Origin: Ornithodoros turicata
Taxonomy: Eukaryota; Arthropoda; Arachnida; Ixodida; Argasidae
Direction of reading: 5' to 3'
Assembly: GCF_037126465.1 (NCBI RefSeq)
Contig: NW_026999402.1
Span: 1 to 64,000, forward strand
DNA length: 64,000 nt
Shown: positions 45,901 to 56,306 of the stretch, in pieces
Numbering within the stretch: position 1 is the stretch's first letter
Layout of the letters: every line of letters starts with the position of its first letter
Notes under the pieces: generated by a model
What the model was told of the DNA's origin: nothing
Seen by the model: only the letters and a program-made list of their open reading frames with translations
Databases searched by the model: none
Translations under genes and position numbers: made by a program

Positions 45901-47176
45901 GCGGCATCTCGTTGAGGCTGTCGAGTTGGGACTGCCGTTTTTCGTGTTGAGAGATGAGCAGCTCCTGCAGAAACTCGTGGTCATATGTAGACTTTTCGTC
46001 TGACTTTTTCAGCGGAGCCACCAGGAACAGGGACGCGGCTATTCGGTGCAATTCTTCCGTCTTGAGCGATCCGAAATGGTTGAGCAACTTTTCGCGCGTG
46101 TCCACGCTCGCTACGTTGGAGAGAGCGAACGGACGAAGATTTGGAAAGCTCTTGAAAGCTGCCTTCTGAAGGGCAGTAATACTGTCGTAGTGTATCTGCA
46201 TCATGTCGTGGTCCGAGAGTTCTTCGCCCGTTTGGTCGTTGATCTCGAACCTGGAATAGAATTTGAGCCGGTCGAGTAGCTGACTAAACAGCCGACCCTC
46301 GGGCCTGTCAGCGAGGGAGGACAGACGACACTTAACCACCAGGTGGGAGTCGTCCAAGACGGTGTTGAAAAAACGCCTCGTAGGGAGCAATGCCTCGAGG
46401 TCGATCATCAACTCGAGGAACCTTTCACAGTAATGTACAGTTTCCATTGCGGCTTTGTCGAGTTCCGGAACACTCCGTTTACTTGGCACAGAATCCAAGT
46501 GCTTGAAAAAGTGTTTGATGAGCTGTGACAGGAATTCCCGTTCGTACGTAATCTTATTAAAGGCATCTTCGTCTAATTTCTTGTCATTTTTCTCTATGTG
46601 CGCCCAGAACTTTTTAAGTTTCGGGAAACGTTTGAACTCATGCTCTCTGCGCTCTAGCAATAGGGTTCTCCAGATTGAGAGCGACACCAGCCTCTGAATT
46701 TGTTGTCTTATCAGGCTGACTTCCATACTGTTGAAGCAGTGAATAAAAAACACGATAAGAGCCGTTTTCTCACGCAACGAGAAGCGAAAGCTGTCATCCA
46801 GGGCGCTCTCCATGACTTTTCTGAAGAAACCTGGAAAATGTGCGGGGGCACTAATGAAGGTCTGCCACGCCGGAACGCGTTCACGAAACTTTTCATTCAC
46901 CATCACAACCAGTGACATCACATGTTCGGCGGATGAGGTGTCGGGGTCATAGTTCGGCCACAGGTAGTTTTCCAAGTACTGACTGAACTCCAGGAGCATC
47001 ACTTTCTTGATGGAAAAGCCGGATCCGGCAATTTCTTTCTGGTAGACATTGACAACCACCTCGGAATCGTACTTTAGCCATGATGATCTGTTGTGAGGAA
47101 CCCAATAATCCTCAGCGAGCTGAGTAATTGTTTCCGAGCGTGCGGCAAACGACGAATCGTCCGCCACCTGCGCCAT
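33964..47176 (-). CDS. AQR: Aquarius intron-binding spliceosomal RNA helicase
   Basis: Five exons, all phase 0: 47176-44360, 40492-39722, 38583-38413, 36285-36046, 34209-33964; 1,414 residues against about 1,485 in human. The start is the Met at 47176 ([20 protein letters not shown]), which aligns with the family start; an in-frame Met at 47239 adds 21 unlike residues. The N-terminal armadillo-like region is followed by an SF1 Upf1-like helicase: motif I GPPGTGKT at about 822, motif II MEESAQ at about 1057, GDHHQLPPV at about 1090, KYQGQQND at about 1259, and VAMSRAR at about 1289. The C-tail is acidic ([16 protein letters not shown]) and diverged. Known role: binds introns upstream of the branch site in the spliceosome, couples splicing to snoRNP assembly and limits R-loops. 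Exon 1 alone holds 939 codons. Introns carry many transposons. It faces ABHD16A head to head. Confidence 0.98.
35015..36021. mobile_element. hAT miniature element with a nested Tigger insertion
   Basis: TAGAGCCTGAAGTTTTTGGG and the inverse CTAAAACTTCAGGCTCTA bound the element. Its halves match the 307-bp sister at 58946-59252, which lacks the 35164-35825 insertion. Flanking 8-mers differ (GGTATAAT and CTCGTACT), so the target duplication is lost. Its right end is 25 bp from the AQR exon 4 donor. Confidence 0.85.
35164..35825. mobile_element. Tigger-type non-autonomous element
   Basis: Termini CAGTCGCCGTCCGATTTTTC and inverse GAAAAATCGGTCGGCGACTG, flanked by TA. The empty-site sister at 58946 shows precise insertion. 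Subterminal GTCCGAATAATCGAG repeats occur on both sides. Confidence 0.9.
36355..37357. mobile_element. Tigger-type non-autonomous element
   Basis: CAGTAAACTTCCGTTAATTC and inverse ATTAACGGAAGTCTACTG bound 1,003 bp with TA flanks, in AQR intron 3. Inside, 36566-36622 and 36660-36716 form an inverted repeat around AAGATGGCGGAAGCGAAACT. Confidence 0.9.
40555..40848. repeat. Third copy of the 7930 repeat family, inverted
   Basis: Shares GGTAGAGTTGAACTAGG, CGAACAAGGTCGCGCCCGAA, TTGAGGGGATTACGATGG and the GTTTCGGTTTC end with 7930-8398 in reverse complement. Its left flank contains GTTTGTAAAC and TGATGTCA, a diverged arm of the 72-bp palindrome. Located in AQR intron 1, immediately upstream of exon 2's acceptor. 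Confidence 0.8.
41827..41943. repeat. Hairpin element, CAGACGACAC family (copy 1)
   Basis: CCATGACGAAAAACCCGAGA ... CAGACGACAC is mirrored with few mismatches to TTTTTCGTCGTGG. The 38 bp before it (ATAAAATGGTTAAAAAGCAA...) are the same as those before the hairpin at 56917. Confidence 0.85.
42744..42960. repeat. Miniature element with CATGGGCGT ends
   Basis: CATGGGCGTACCGAGAGGGG at the left and CCCCCCTGGAAACGCCCATG at the right are inverted repeats. The interior has a 14-base C run. It is nested in the larger hAT-like element. Confidence 0.6.
43874..44147. repeat. Long hairpin element, CAGACGACAC family (copy 2)
   Basis: Nearly perfect inverted arms of about 130 bp (AATATATTGCACTGGCTTAC inwards to CAGACGACACGGACAAGC) around a 5-base loop near 44010. 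Only a few mismatches separate the arms, so it is young or kept paired. Lies in AQR intron 1, about 210 bp from exon 1's donor. Confidence 0.9.
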
Positions 47177-47523
47177 ATTTGCGCTGTCATAAAAAGTGTG
47201 AAATGTGAAGCATAATAAAGATGTGGGCACGGTATCCAAGTTTTAGATCTTCACAGTTAAACGTTGTTTTTAGTACCCCCTTACAGTATATTTGTATAAC
47301 TTAGTAAAATACGAAATAAAAATATTTTATACCATGAAACTTGTGAATACAATTTCACAGTTTCAAGCTCCAAAGCCAATTAGCCAAGGCGAGCCAAAAT
47401 GCCATGACCACGAAATCCACGGAAAGCCAACTAGTTTCAGTGGTTTTCAGCGGTCGTTCCAGTCGTGCCAGTCATTCACCGCTAGAGAAGACATAATCTT
47501 GCTGTCGTACAAGCAGCTTGAAT
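47177..47523. promoter_or_regulatory. Divergent promoter between AQR and ABHD16A
   Basis: Only 347 bp separate the two opposed start codons. The interval must hold both 5' UTRs and core promoters. There is no convincing TATA box for either gene; the stretch is AT-rich near 47280-47340. Confidence 0.7.
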
Positions 47524-50500
47524 ATGGTTGAATTTCCAGGTTTCCGATTCGTGATAGGGCTTCTCAAAGGTCCTAGACTGTACAGAATTCACAAAGCAGG
47601 CGACAGAGAGGTAAGTTTCCGAGAAGGACTCGTATCACGATATTCGTGCGAGTGATCGACGTTCACGTTTCTGAAACAAACCAAATGATATTTTACACGG
47701 CATCCTTGCTTCTTTCCAGCTGCAACGTTTTAAGATGTTCAGAGGTAATCTTGTGCGGTGCTCCCCCGATTACGTGAACGCGTCATGATTGTTCCGCGTT
47801 GCAACTTTGTGTAAATGTTTTGACGTTGACGGCCGACAGCAATCTTTTCTATGCTCCCATATTACAACACGGACTTTTGTGCCGACAGGGTGGGTGCTCG
47901 CTTTTGCGTAAATAAAAACACACTTTCCTGTTCCCCGGCCGTGACCTTGCTGCAGCTGTGCAGGAAAAAAAGTTAATTATCGGTGACGCGGGCCTTTCAT
48001 TGCCACCAGGGCACGTTTTTGACGGACGAATTCTATGACTGACATGTATGATGCGCACGTTATGTGCAGCGGCACGTACTTGACTGTGGCTGACAACTCT
48101 TACCCCCTACAAAGAAGAAGTATGTTATCAGCGCTGTTGCACTTTTCGCGGAAACGAGACGGTCGCTCTTTCGTTTCGCCACTCAAGGGAGCCGAGCCGA
48201 TGTCGGTTTCGTTCCTTATTGCAACATTCATTGTGTCACGATCTCTTTATGCGGCTATAAAACGTTAACTGATCCGTTTTTTCGGGGATGAAGGTACTTT
48301 GATGCTGTACCTGTAAATATTAATACCAGAGATGGACAGCAACTGTTTCTTTAATTCACCTGTATCTACTGTCTGCTACTAACTACTGCTACTGGTAAAA
48401 GTACTAGGGTGCAGACGAGCTGGTACATTCTAAAACGAAGAAAAATCTGAAACAAAGAGCAAAAAGGAACAAACACAACACCATCTCAAATGCAGCAAAC
48501 CTGACACAAACCCCTGCGCTCCTAGTAACCTCCTATTGGGTGGAAAGGGGTTAAACCGAGGCAATGCTAGCACGTTCGAGAACGTGTTGTTAGTGTTCCT
48601 TTTCGCTCATTGTCTCAGGTTTTTCGTCGTTTTGCTTCGTGGTATTGTAGTTTCAACTTGTTTAAGTACATCATAGCAGAGGTAGTTAATTAACGAAACT
48701 AGCTACCTATCTTTAGTGTACAATGTGTGCAATGCAGCGCATCTATATTCATAACCAGTCTCATCTTTTTGCACTTCATTACTTTCTTTTTAGCCTTCCA
48801 TGCACATAGAAACAGAATGTCAAGAGCGGCAAAATTTCCTTGGAATCTTGTCTCTGCTATATAAACCAAGATTTTATTGCGCCGCTCTTCGTAACCGGCT
48901 ATTTATTTGGCTCTCTACTTTACTCTCAAGGTTCTTTCTATGTACCAAAAATGATTTGCATGATTGCATACCATCTGCTTAGAAATGTGCATTTAAAGAC
49001 AAAAATATCGCCAGTACAGCCGACGCTACTCTGTACTTCTTTTATTGCCATACTTCTGCACACCATAATTAGTCGCTGTATCACAATCGGATATTCGATC
49101 GCATTAGCGGTCTGTGGAAGCCATGCTAACCCGAATATGGGAACTCTCTGAATATGCAACACATGGCATTTGCCATTGGATATGCCCGCTGACATAGCCC
49201 GGGGGTTCTGGGTGTTCATCCCCCCAAATGGTACCCTTGGTAGTGCGTTTGGGAGAGGGAAACGAGTGAGACATACTCCTCTCCCATGCTGAGTCCCCAT
49301 ACATAGAGCCCCTCCCCAAATATTTTTCTGGCTTTGCCGCCGCATATGACAAACATGCAGGATACATGATAGGAGTTAAAAGCTAAAAGGCAGAAGGACA
49401 ATGAGTGAGACAAACAGGGCACTGCCTCCTCTAGACGCAAGATACAATTATGGTTTGGGACACACTGCACTACATGCTCCCAATGAATGGCCCTGGGTTT
49501 TTAAAACATCTGTAATTTTAAATACTAATGCAACAGTTACTCACATTTTAGTCCTACACATGTACTTTTTAACTAACTAGTCTTCAGTGGTATTTGGCGC
49601 ATTATGGCCTTTGTAGCTGATGCGCCAATAAAACCCGAATCAAATCAAATCAAAATTAGCACTAATGAGTGGGCAAGTGCAGCTGAAGTGAAATCAGTGT
49701 AACAGTGGGCACTCTAACTTATTTCCAAGATTCTGATTGTATGCTGTCTATCAGAGCGTTGAACCGAAAACCGGAATTAAACGTAATTTTTAGCTGGTAC
49801 TGAACCGGAACTGAACATTAATTACTAGCGCCATCTTGGAGCTGAACCGGGACTGAACCGATATAAAACTTCAGTTACCTGTTCTGGATACCGGTTCGGG
49901 TTGATGTGCAGTTGGGGGTGATGGGGGGGTTGGAGCGGTCTGCCTGCCCAGATTGGCGGCACGTTGCTTGGGGAGGGGATGAAAGGGGTCCTGTTGGTCG
50001 GAAAAACTGAAATGAATTCATAAAAACGTAAATAAGAGATCTTGTATCATTTTTAGTGGCTACCTATAATTTCGTTCCATATTAGAACCTCTAACCGGCT
50101 TGCAGCCTCTGAAACGGTTAAACGAACCGATAATGGCCGTACCCGGAACAAACCGAAAAACTTTTCGGTTCGAGGCTCTGCTCTCAATCGACAGATATAG
50201 GGCCCAATATTCGGTCTCTTCCAACCCGTTTCGGATGTCCATGCAAGCAGTGTCTTTTTGACTCTGTGTGGATGTCTAATACATGTTGGGGTGAGGTACG
50301 GGTATGTTCAGGATGGGGCATGTCGGGCACAATGTAGCCCTGATGAGGTTCCCAGTGGCCTTCCTTGCCTTCTGCCTAGAGCTCTTCCCCAGTGTCAATG
50401 AGCCACAGCGAGGGCCTTGGAGCAAGCTGAAGGCAAAGACGAAAAGTAGGAAGTAGTTGTAGCTAATAGTAGTTAGCTGTTAGTCTAGTTAACTACCTAT

Positions 50501-53500
50501 GGCATAGTAATATTAAGTGTTGCTAGATGGTATATTACTGTTTGTTGTAGTAGGGGGTGTGGGGTGCAGGAGGGTAAAAATCTGGTTACATGTTCAGAGC
50601 TGTAAAATGGGCAACATCGTGCAGTATCGTGCGAAAGCACAGAAGGGAAAGGAAAAAAATTTGAAAATTCACACGTGAAGTGACAAGAGGCAAAGCTGAG
50701 TGCAAATACTTGGTGTTCACCAGAACCTGTATAAGTGCCAGCAGTTCGCACATTAGGTTCTCAGGGGCCTACTGGGTTTCATCCAAAGTGTCAGTGATGT
50801 GAATTGGGTGTTAGAAACAGGCATTACCATGTTCAGCTTGAAAATGCGAGGCTGTGTACCCATGGTTTATCCAGAATCGCACGAACAGCGGTGGGAGTAG
50901 AGCACTGCATGGGCTCGGGCTTACCCGAAAGCCCAAGCCAGGTAAAGCCTTCTCGTTGCGGGCCTGGGCGTGGCTCGGGTTGGACCATTATGGGCACGGG
51001 CCTGTACATTACCATGCCTAGGTCGGACTTGAGCCTGTGTTACCCCACTGTTAGTTATGCACGGTCAACTTTCACAGCCCGCTACACTGGGACGGGTATC
51101 CTATAAATTTCTCTGGCTGGGCCTGGGCAAGGAAACCTAGAAATTCTTTGGGTCAGGTATGGAGCCGTCGAGCCGGGCACGGGCGGGTAAATCAAAGGAA
51201 GGCTGGATTCTGGCCGGGCTTGGGCCTAAGAATGCGGCCCGTGCCGTGCTCTAAGGAGGGGTCAATATTATCATTATCATTTACATTGCCACAGCTTTGC
51301 ACATCATTGCACATGCCGCCACGTAGGTGATATGCAGGGAAGAAAGGCAGATGGGTGTAGGGGGAGGGGGGGGGTTCTGGATAAATCACTGCTCTTTACT
51401 ACATCTAGGGAGGTCTCTGAGGGTTGTGCACTAATACCTGTCATTCCTTTCAGGGTCGGTTGTACGAACCCAACAGCGTAGAGGGCTACAGTGATAACTT
51501 AATTCGTTCTGTAAGTCTTGCCGTAAGTGTTGTCAGTACACCTGCATTGCTTCATTGCTTGGTGTGCTGTTTGAGCTCCTTGAGAGATTCTAAGCTATTC
51601 CTTTCTTCTTATGACCTGTCTGCATGCACTAGCATTGTGTGACAACAAGTGCTTTGAGGTACCGTGTTTGTCTGTCCTCACAGATCTGGAGAATTTGTGT
51701 TGCTTATTTGATACTGTTTATTATTTTATTACTAGTCATCTTGTACTGTTTATTTTATACTAATGAGCTCACTCGTGTTTGCATGCATTGTTGCGCAAGT
51801 CAAAGGGACTGTGCGGTGAAATAAGAGTACAAGTTTTAATGACCAGAGTTCTTACACGGTCTCATGGACAATTCACCCGTGTGATGACACACACGAAGCA
51901 TCAGCTCTCATATCTCAATTTTTTTCTGACTATTCAATTTCTAAGGTTGATATTTTGTTGATCCCAGTGCTTTGGGACACCCTCTGATAAGAGAAGTAGA
52001 GTGTGATAGTCTTAGACGAGTTCAGAAACTCCCAGTGCTCTTTGCGCACGCATTGCACCCTGGGTGCTTGGTGAGCTGGAGAGCGAAGAATAATCCTTCA
52101 CATTTCGCTTTCGCTGACCTTGACACGTCGTGGACAATGGACCGGTAGGGGAGAAATATCTGAACAGTTTGGAGGCCCACCCGTTTCTTTCGTATTAGTA
52201 AACTCCCACAGTTCAAAGCGACGCTAAGCACTCTGGTATTTTGTGAACTCGTCTATTGGCTCACAAGTGCCATGTGGTACTGAAGTACTATGTGATGCAT
52301 TTGGAACAGATTACAAATTTCTATTAATTTCAATTGGTTTTTAAGTTTGGTTCAAAATCTTGTAGCCTGCAGGGAGCACCTGCGACCTCCTTCCATTTGC
52401 CCCTCATTTTGCACCGTCTGCTCCCACTGCTGTGTACCCTGCATGATTAGAGTGACGGTGAAAGTTGCTTTTCTGTCGCTGCTGTGGGCACGACATAACT
52501 TCCAGCCAATTCTCGTGGATGCCAGACATTTAGTGCGACAATTAGTGTTCCAGGATGCATCAGATGTGCATCTTCGGGCGTCCTGTTTCAACAAAAAAGT
52601 GTTTTGAAAGATACGTTACCTTTGTTTAATGATAAACAAATCAAGTAATGCTTTTGTTTCAGGGGAAAATATAGCCATATAGTTCTTCTTAAACGTAATT
52701 TACTTAACACGTCGTTCACGGACTAAAAGAACACGCATAAATTCTTGAGTCTGAATTATTCCCATAAAACTAAGCAACGATCAATAGAAAAGCCAGGTTA
52801 CTTTTAAACTTGCAACGTAACAGTTTCTGTCTAAGCTCTTCCAGTCCAGAACAATGTAAACAAACAAACATGAAAACACCTGTCGGCCAATCTCGACAGA
52901 CGTCGCAGGCACCAATTTGAAAAAGAAACAAACAAGCGTGGCTGGTGGATTCGAGAGATTCGATTCGCCTTTTTAAGGACAGTGGGATTCGGATTTGCGA
53001 ATCTCGAATCCCTGCCAAGGATGCGCGGATTCAGTTGGCACATCCTTACTCAGAAGTATCTGAGGTGCAAACTTTAAGAAAATAGGTCTTTTGTAGGTTT
53101 ATCATCCACTTTACAGTCCCTCTGAAGGTGGTGTCCGCGAGGAATCCGGAATTCTGAAGTTAACGTGACATGCACATGGAGATGCTTTCCAAGAAGAAAA
53201 CGTCAAAAAAGTTTAGCAAAATTTTTGGTTACGCATATTTCGGGCACCCACGAATCCGATCGCACCTTTGGTTCAACTCCGTGTTTTTGTCCGGACACCA
53301 CCTTTAAGTAGGTTGGTGTAAACAAGATAAGAGCGCGTTGTTAAGGAGAAAGATGAGGAAGGAAGGGGGAAGACAACCTGTTTGTACACGTTGCTCTGTC
53401 TTCCATATTTATGTGCTTTCCTCAAACTCGAGGAAATATTCGTCTTTACATATGTGTGTGCATACTAAGCCTACGTACATTACATCAGGCCTGAAAGCTT

Positions 53501-56266
53501 GGAATTAAAAGCTGTGCCACACCTAGTTCGCTTACCTGTCACGTTGGTGACATGGCCCAAAAGGCCATTAGGCAGAGCACTATCCACTATGGGAAATACC
53601 TCCACCCTGGCCAACAGCAGCTTCTCCTCAAAGTGGTTTCAAGCATTGTGTACACCACGCATGTTTAATTCATTGCTGCTGTGCCTTTGTATAAATGTCA
53701 TTTGTGCCGATATTTTAGGAAGAATGCTAATAGAAGTAGGTTAAATGAGCTACGCGTTCTGTTACTGCAAATCGTCATAACAGATGATGCTACTCGTCGT
53801 CATCACACTTCTCCTATTATGTGCTCGTACGAATATTCACATATGTTCCAGCTGTTACTCGTGTGAATTCTTAAAAATGTGTGCTAAATGCTGCCTTATA
53901 TCCAACAGCATCTCCACCATTCGGAGCCATGTGGTGCTGTTGTGTGGTACACAAGTAAACTAAGTAAACTTTACTATGGGAGCATTGTGAAGTTTTCAGG
54001 CCTGGTGTAATACATGTAAGCCCGTGACAAAGATGTGTGAGTGTCATCCATGTTGCATCGCTTAGCAGTATCTTTTTTTCCGAGCATTGACATGTGAACA
54101 AACTCAGTTGTCCCAGTGACAAACAATTTTCTTGAATTACAGCTAGCTGTAGCATGGTCAATTGGAATGTATGCTTCACCTATCATTATAACTACATTAT
54201 ATCGAAGGGGTAAGTGGAACTACTCTGTGAAATTCAGTGCGATAAATATGAAGTACCGATGCACTTAACACTGCTTTGCACCAGGTAATGGTAACGGTAA
54301 CTGAAACACAAACTATATATATGTTACTGAAATTGTAGATGGTAATGATAACGTCCATGCATATTACATTCATCCATTACCAGAAGCAAAAATGATCGTC
54401 CGGTATTGAATTCGGGTAATGGCTAACCCTGTTGTGCGATGATACGAGTTACTTTTCATTTTATTTTTGTTTTTTGTTTTTTTTTACTCCGTGCCCAGTA
54501 ACATATGGCCTAAATGCTACACAAGAACATAGAAAGTGCAATATTGGATCTCGAGGCTGCATCTGTCACTTACTTGTCACAGCCATCATAACTCATGATG
54601 TCAACGCATGTGAACTCCACCGCAGACTCCACGACATAGCACGAAGGCGCAAGGCTGAGATATATATATTTTTCATTTCACTGTGGCTATGATGGTACAG
54701 TCGACCCGCGTTTATCCGGACGGCTCCGTTTCCTGTGAAAATGTCCGGATTGCGGGGGAACCAGATAAGTGAAACACGACAATCCAGAGTGATCCTAAAA
54801 GGACATCTTTAATGGCCATTACACAGAAAACGATCCGTTGTCATCTGTTTCATTCTAATACAGGCATCCAGTTCTTGCAAACCTTTGCTAATGGCATTAA
54901 CTTGCGAAATTTTGTTCTGTTGCTCGAAAAATACTAGCGCTGTTCTCAGTGCCGCACGCGCATTTTCTACCGTCAGAGCTGGTGCATCCCCGCTTTCATC
55001 ATCAGATTCTTCTTGAACACTATCGGAAGCGACGACACTGACGATGTCGTCATCTGTGATTGCAGCGCAGGGGCCCTCGTTGCAGACCTTTTGTGCAACG
55101 TGCAAAGTTGGAAAGGGAGAAAGTTCTTCCTTGCAACACCCTCTTTGTGTCAGTAAAAAGGAGCCCACAACCAGGGTTCTCGACCTCGCTTGACTAAGTG
55201 TGGGCCAAGTGGACAATGACCCGACAAAGTCCTGGACAATGGCCGGATAACTGAAGCCGATTGTTGGGTATTAGTCACTTCTGTTCCCTGGAATTCCTGT
55301 CCGAGTCCGGAAGCTGAAGTCCGGATAAACGAGGGCGAAATACATGGGGAGAAATCCGTCCCTATGCTTTTTGTCCGGATAGCGCAGGATCCGGATAAAT
55401 GAAGTCCGGATAAACGCGGGTCGACTGTGTTACTTACTACTGAGAGAAGTCCGCCTATGAACGAAACATTGGAAGGAGACCTGGACATACCCATCTTGAA
55501 TTGAAGGACTCCAGTTTGAGGTGAACACTCAAAGGGATGAAGACTTGTTTCTGCGGAATTGTTTTCGAACCCTGCTGAATGTAGACATCCCACAGATGCA
55601 AAATGTAATGTGTACGTGTGACGCGGATGCAGCACTTTGGGCAAAGTGGGATGCAGATAGAGCTGAACAAAGTGTTCTCCCGTAGCTCTGTAACAGCCGT
55701 TTTATTGCCGTTCTAGTGCCGTTCTATTCAAGAATATGCCCATTACCCTTCCCGGCTTTACACACAATACAATATGCACGCACACATACACATTATACCA
55801 ACTTCCAATGTATGCACACTAGGTAGTAGAGGTGCAAAGATATCGGAATTTTGAAGGTCGATGAATGTCACTGTTTGGAAGACAGTATGAACATGGTATT
55901 TCAAGCAACCAAGCTTTATAGAAAAGCTACTGTTTCACATGCAAATAAAACTGGCTGCATAGTGCTGGTAACAGTCTTGTGCAAGTAAGAGTTTTTTTTT
56001 TTTTTTTTTTGTATTGGCCTCAATCGATTTAATTGAAGCTGTGCTCCAACTCTGAATGTCGATATCGGTGCCCTACTGTTAATAGAAAAATTGTCGAGCA
56101 CATTCAGAGACACCAGATTCAGTTCTTTCTGACCAGTTACTTTTAACGTGGTTCTTTTTTCCAGGCTCTAAAATTTTTAGAAACAGTTTTTTTATGCTTT
56201 GTCCAAGTTACATGAATCATGCGGTCCACTGATATTTCAGTGATATTTATCTATGCATAAATTGAT

Positions 56267-56306
<40 letters not shown>

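Noticed and set aside
51682..51824. Hydrophobic frame IWRICVAYLILFIILLL as an ABHD16A membrane exon
   Set aside because: The true exon is at 54143-54209: it matches the family (WSIGMYASP, LYRRG) and has the right phase.
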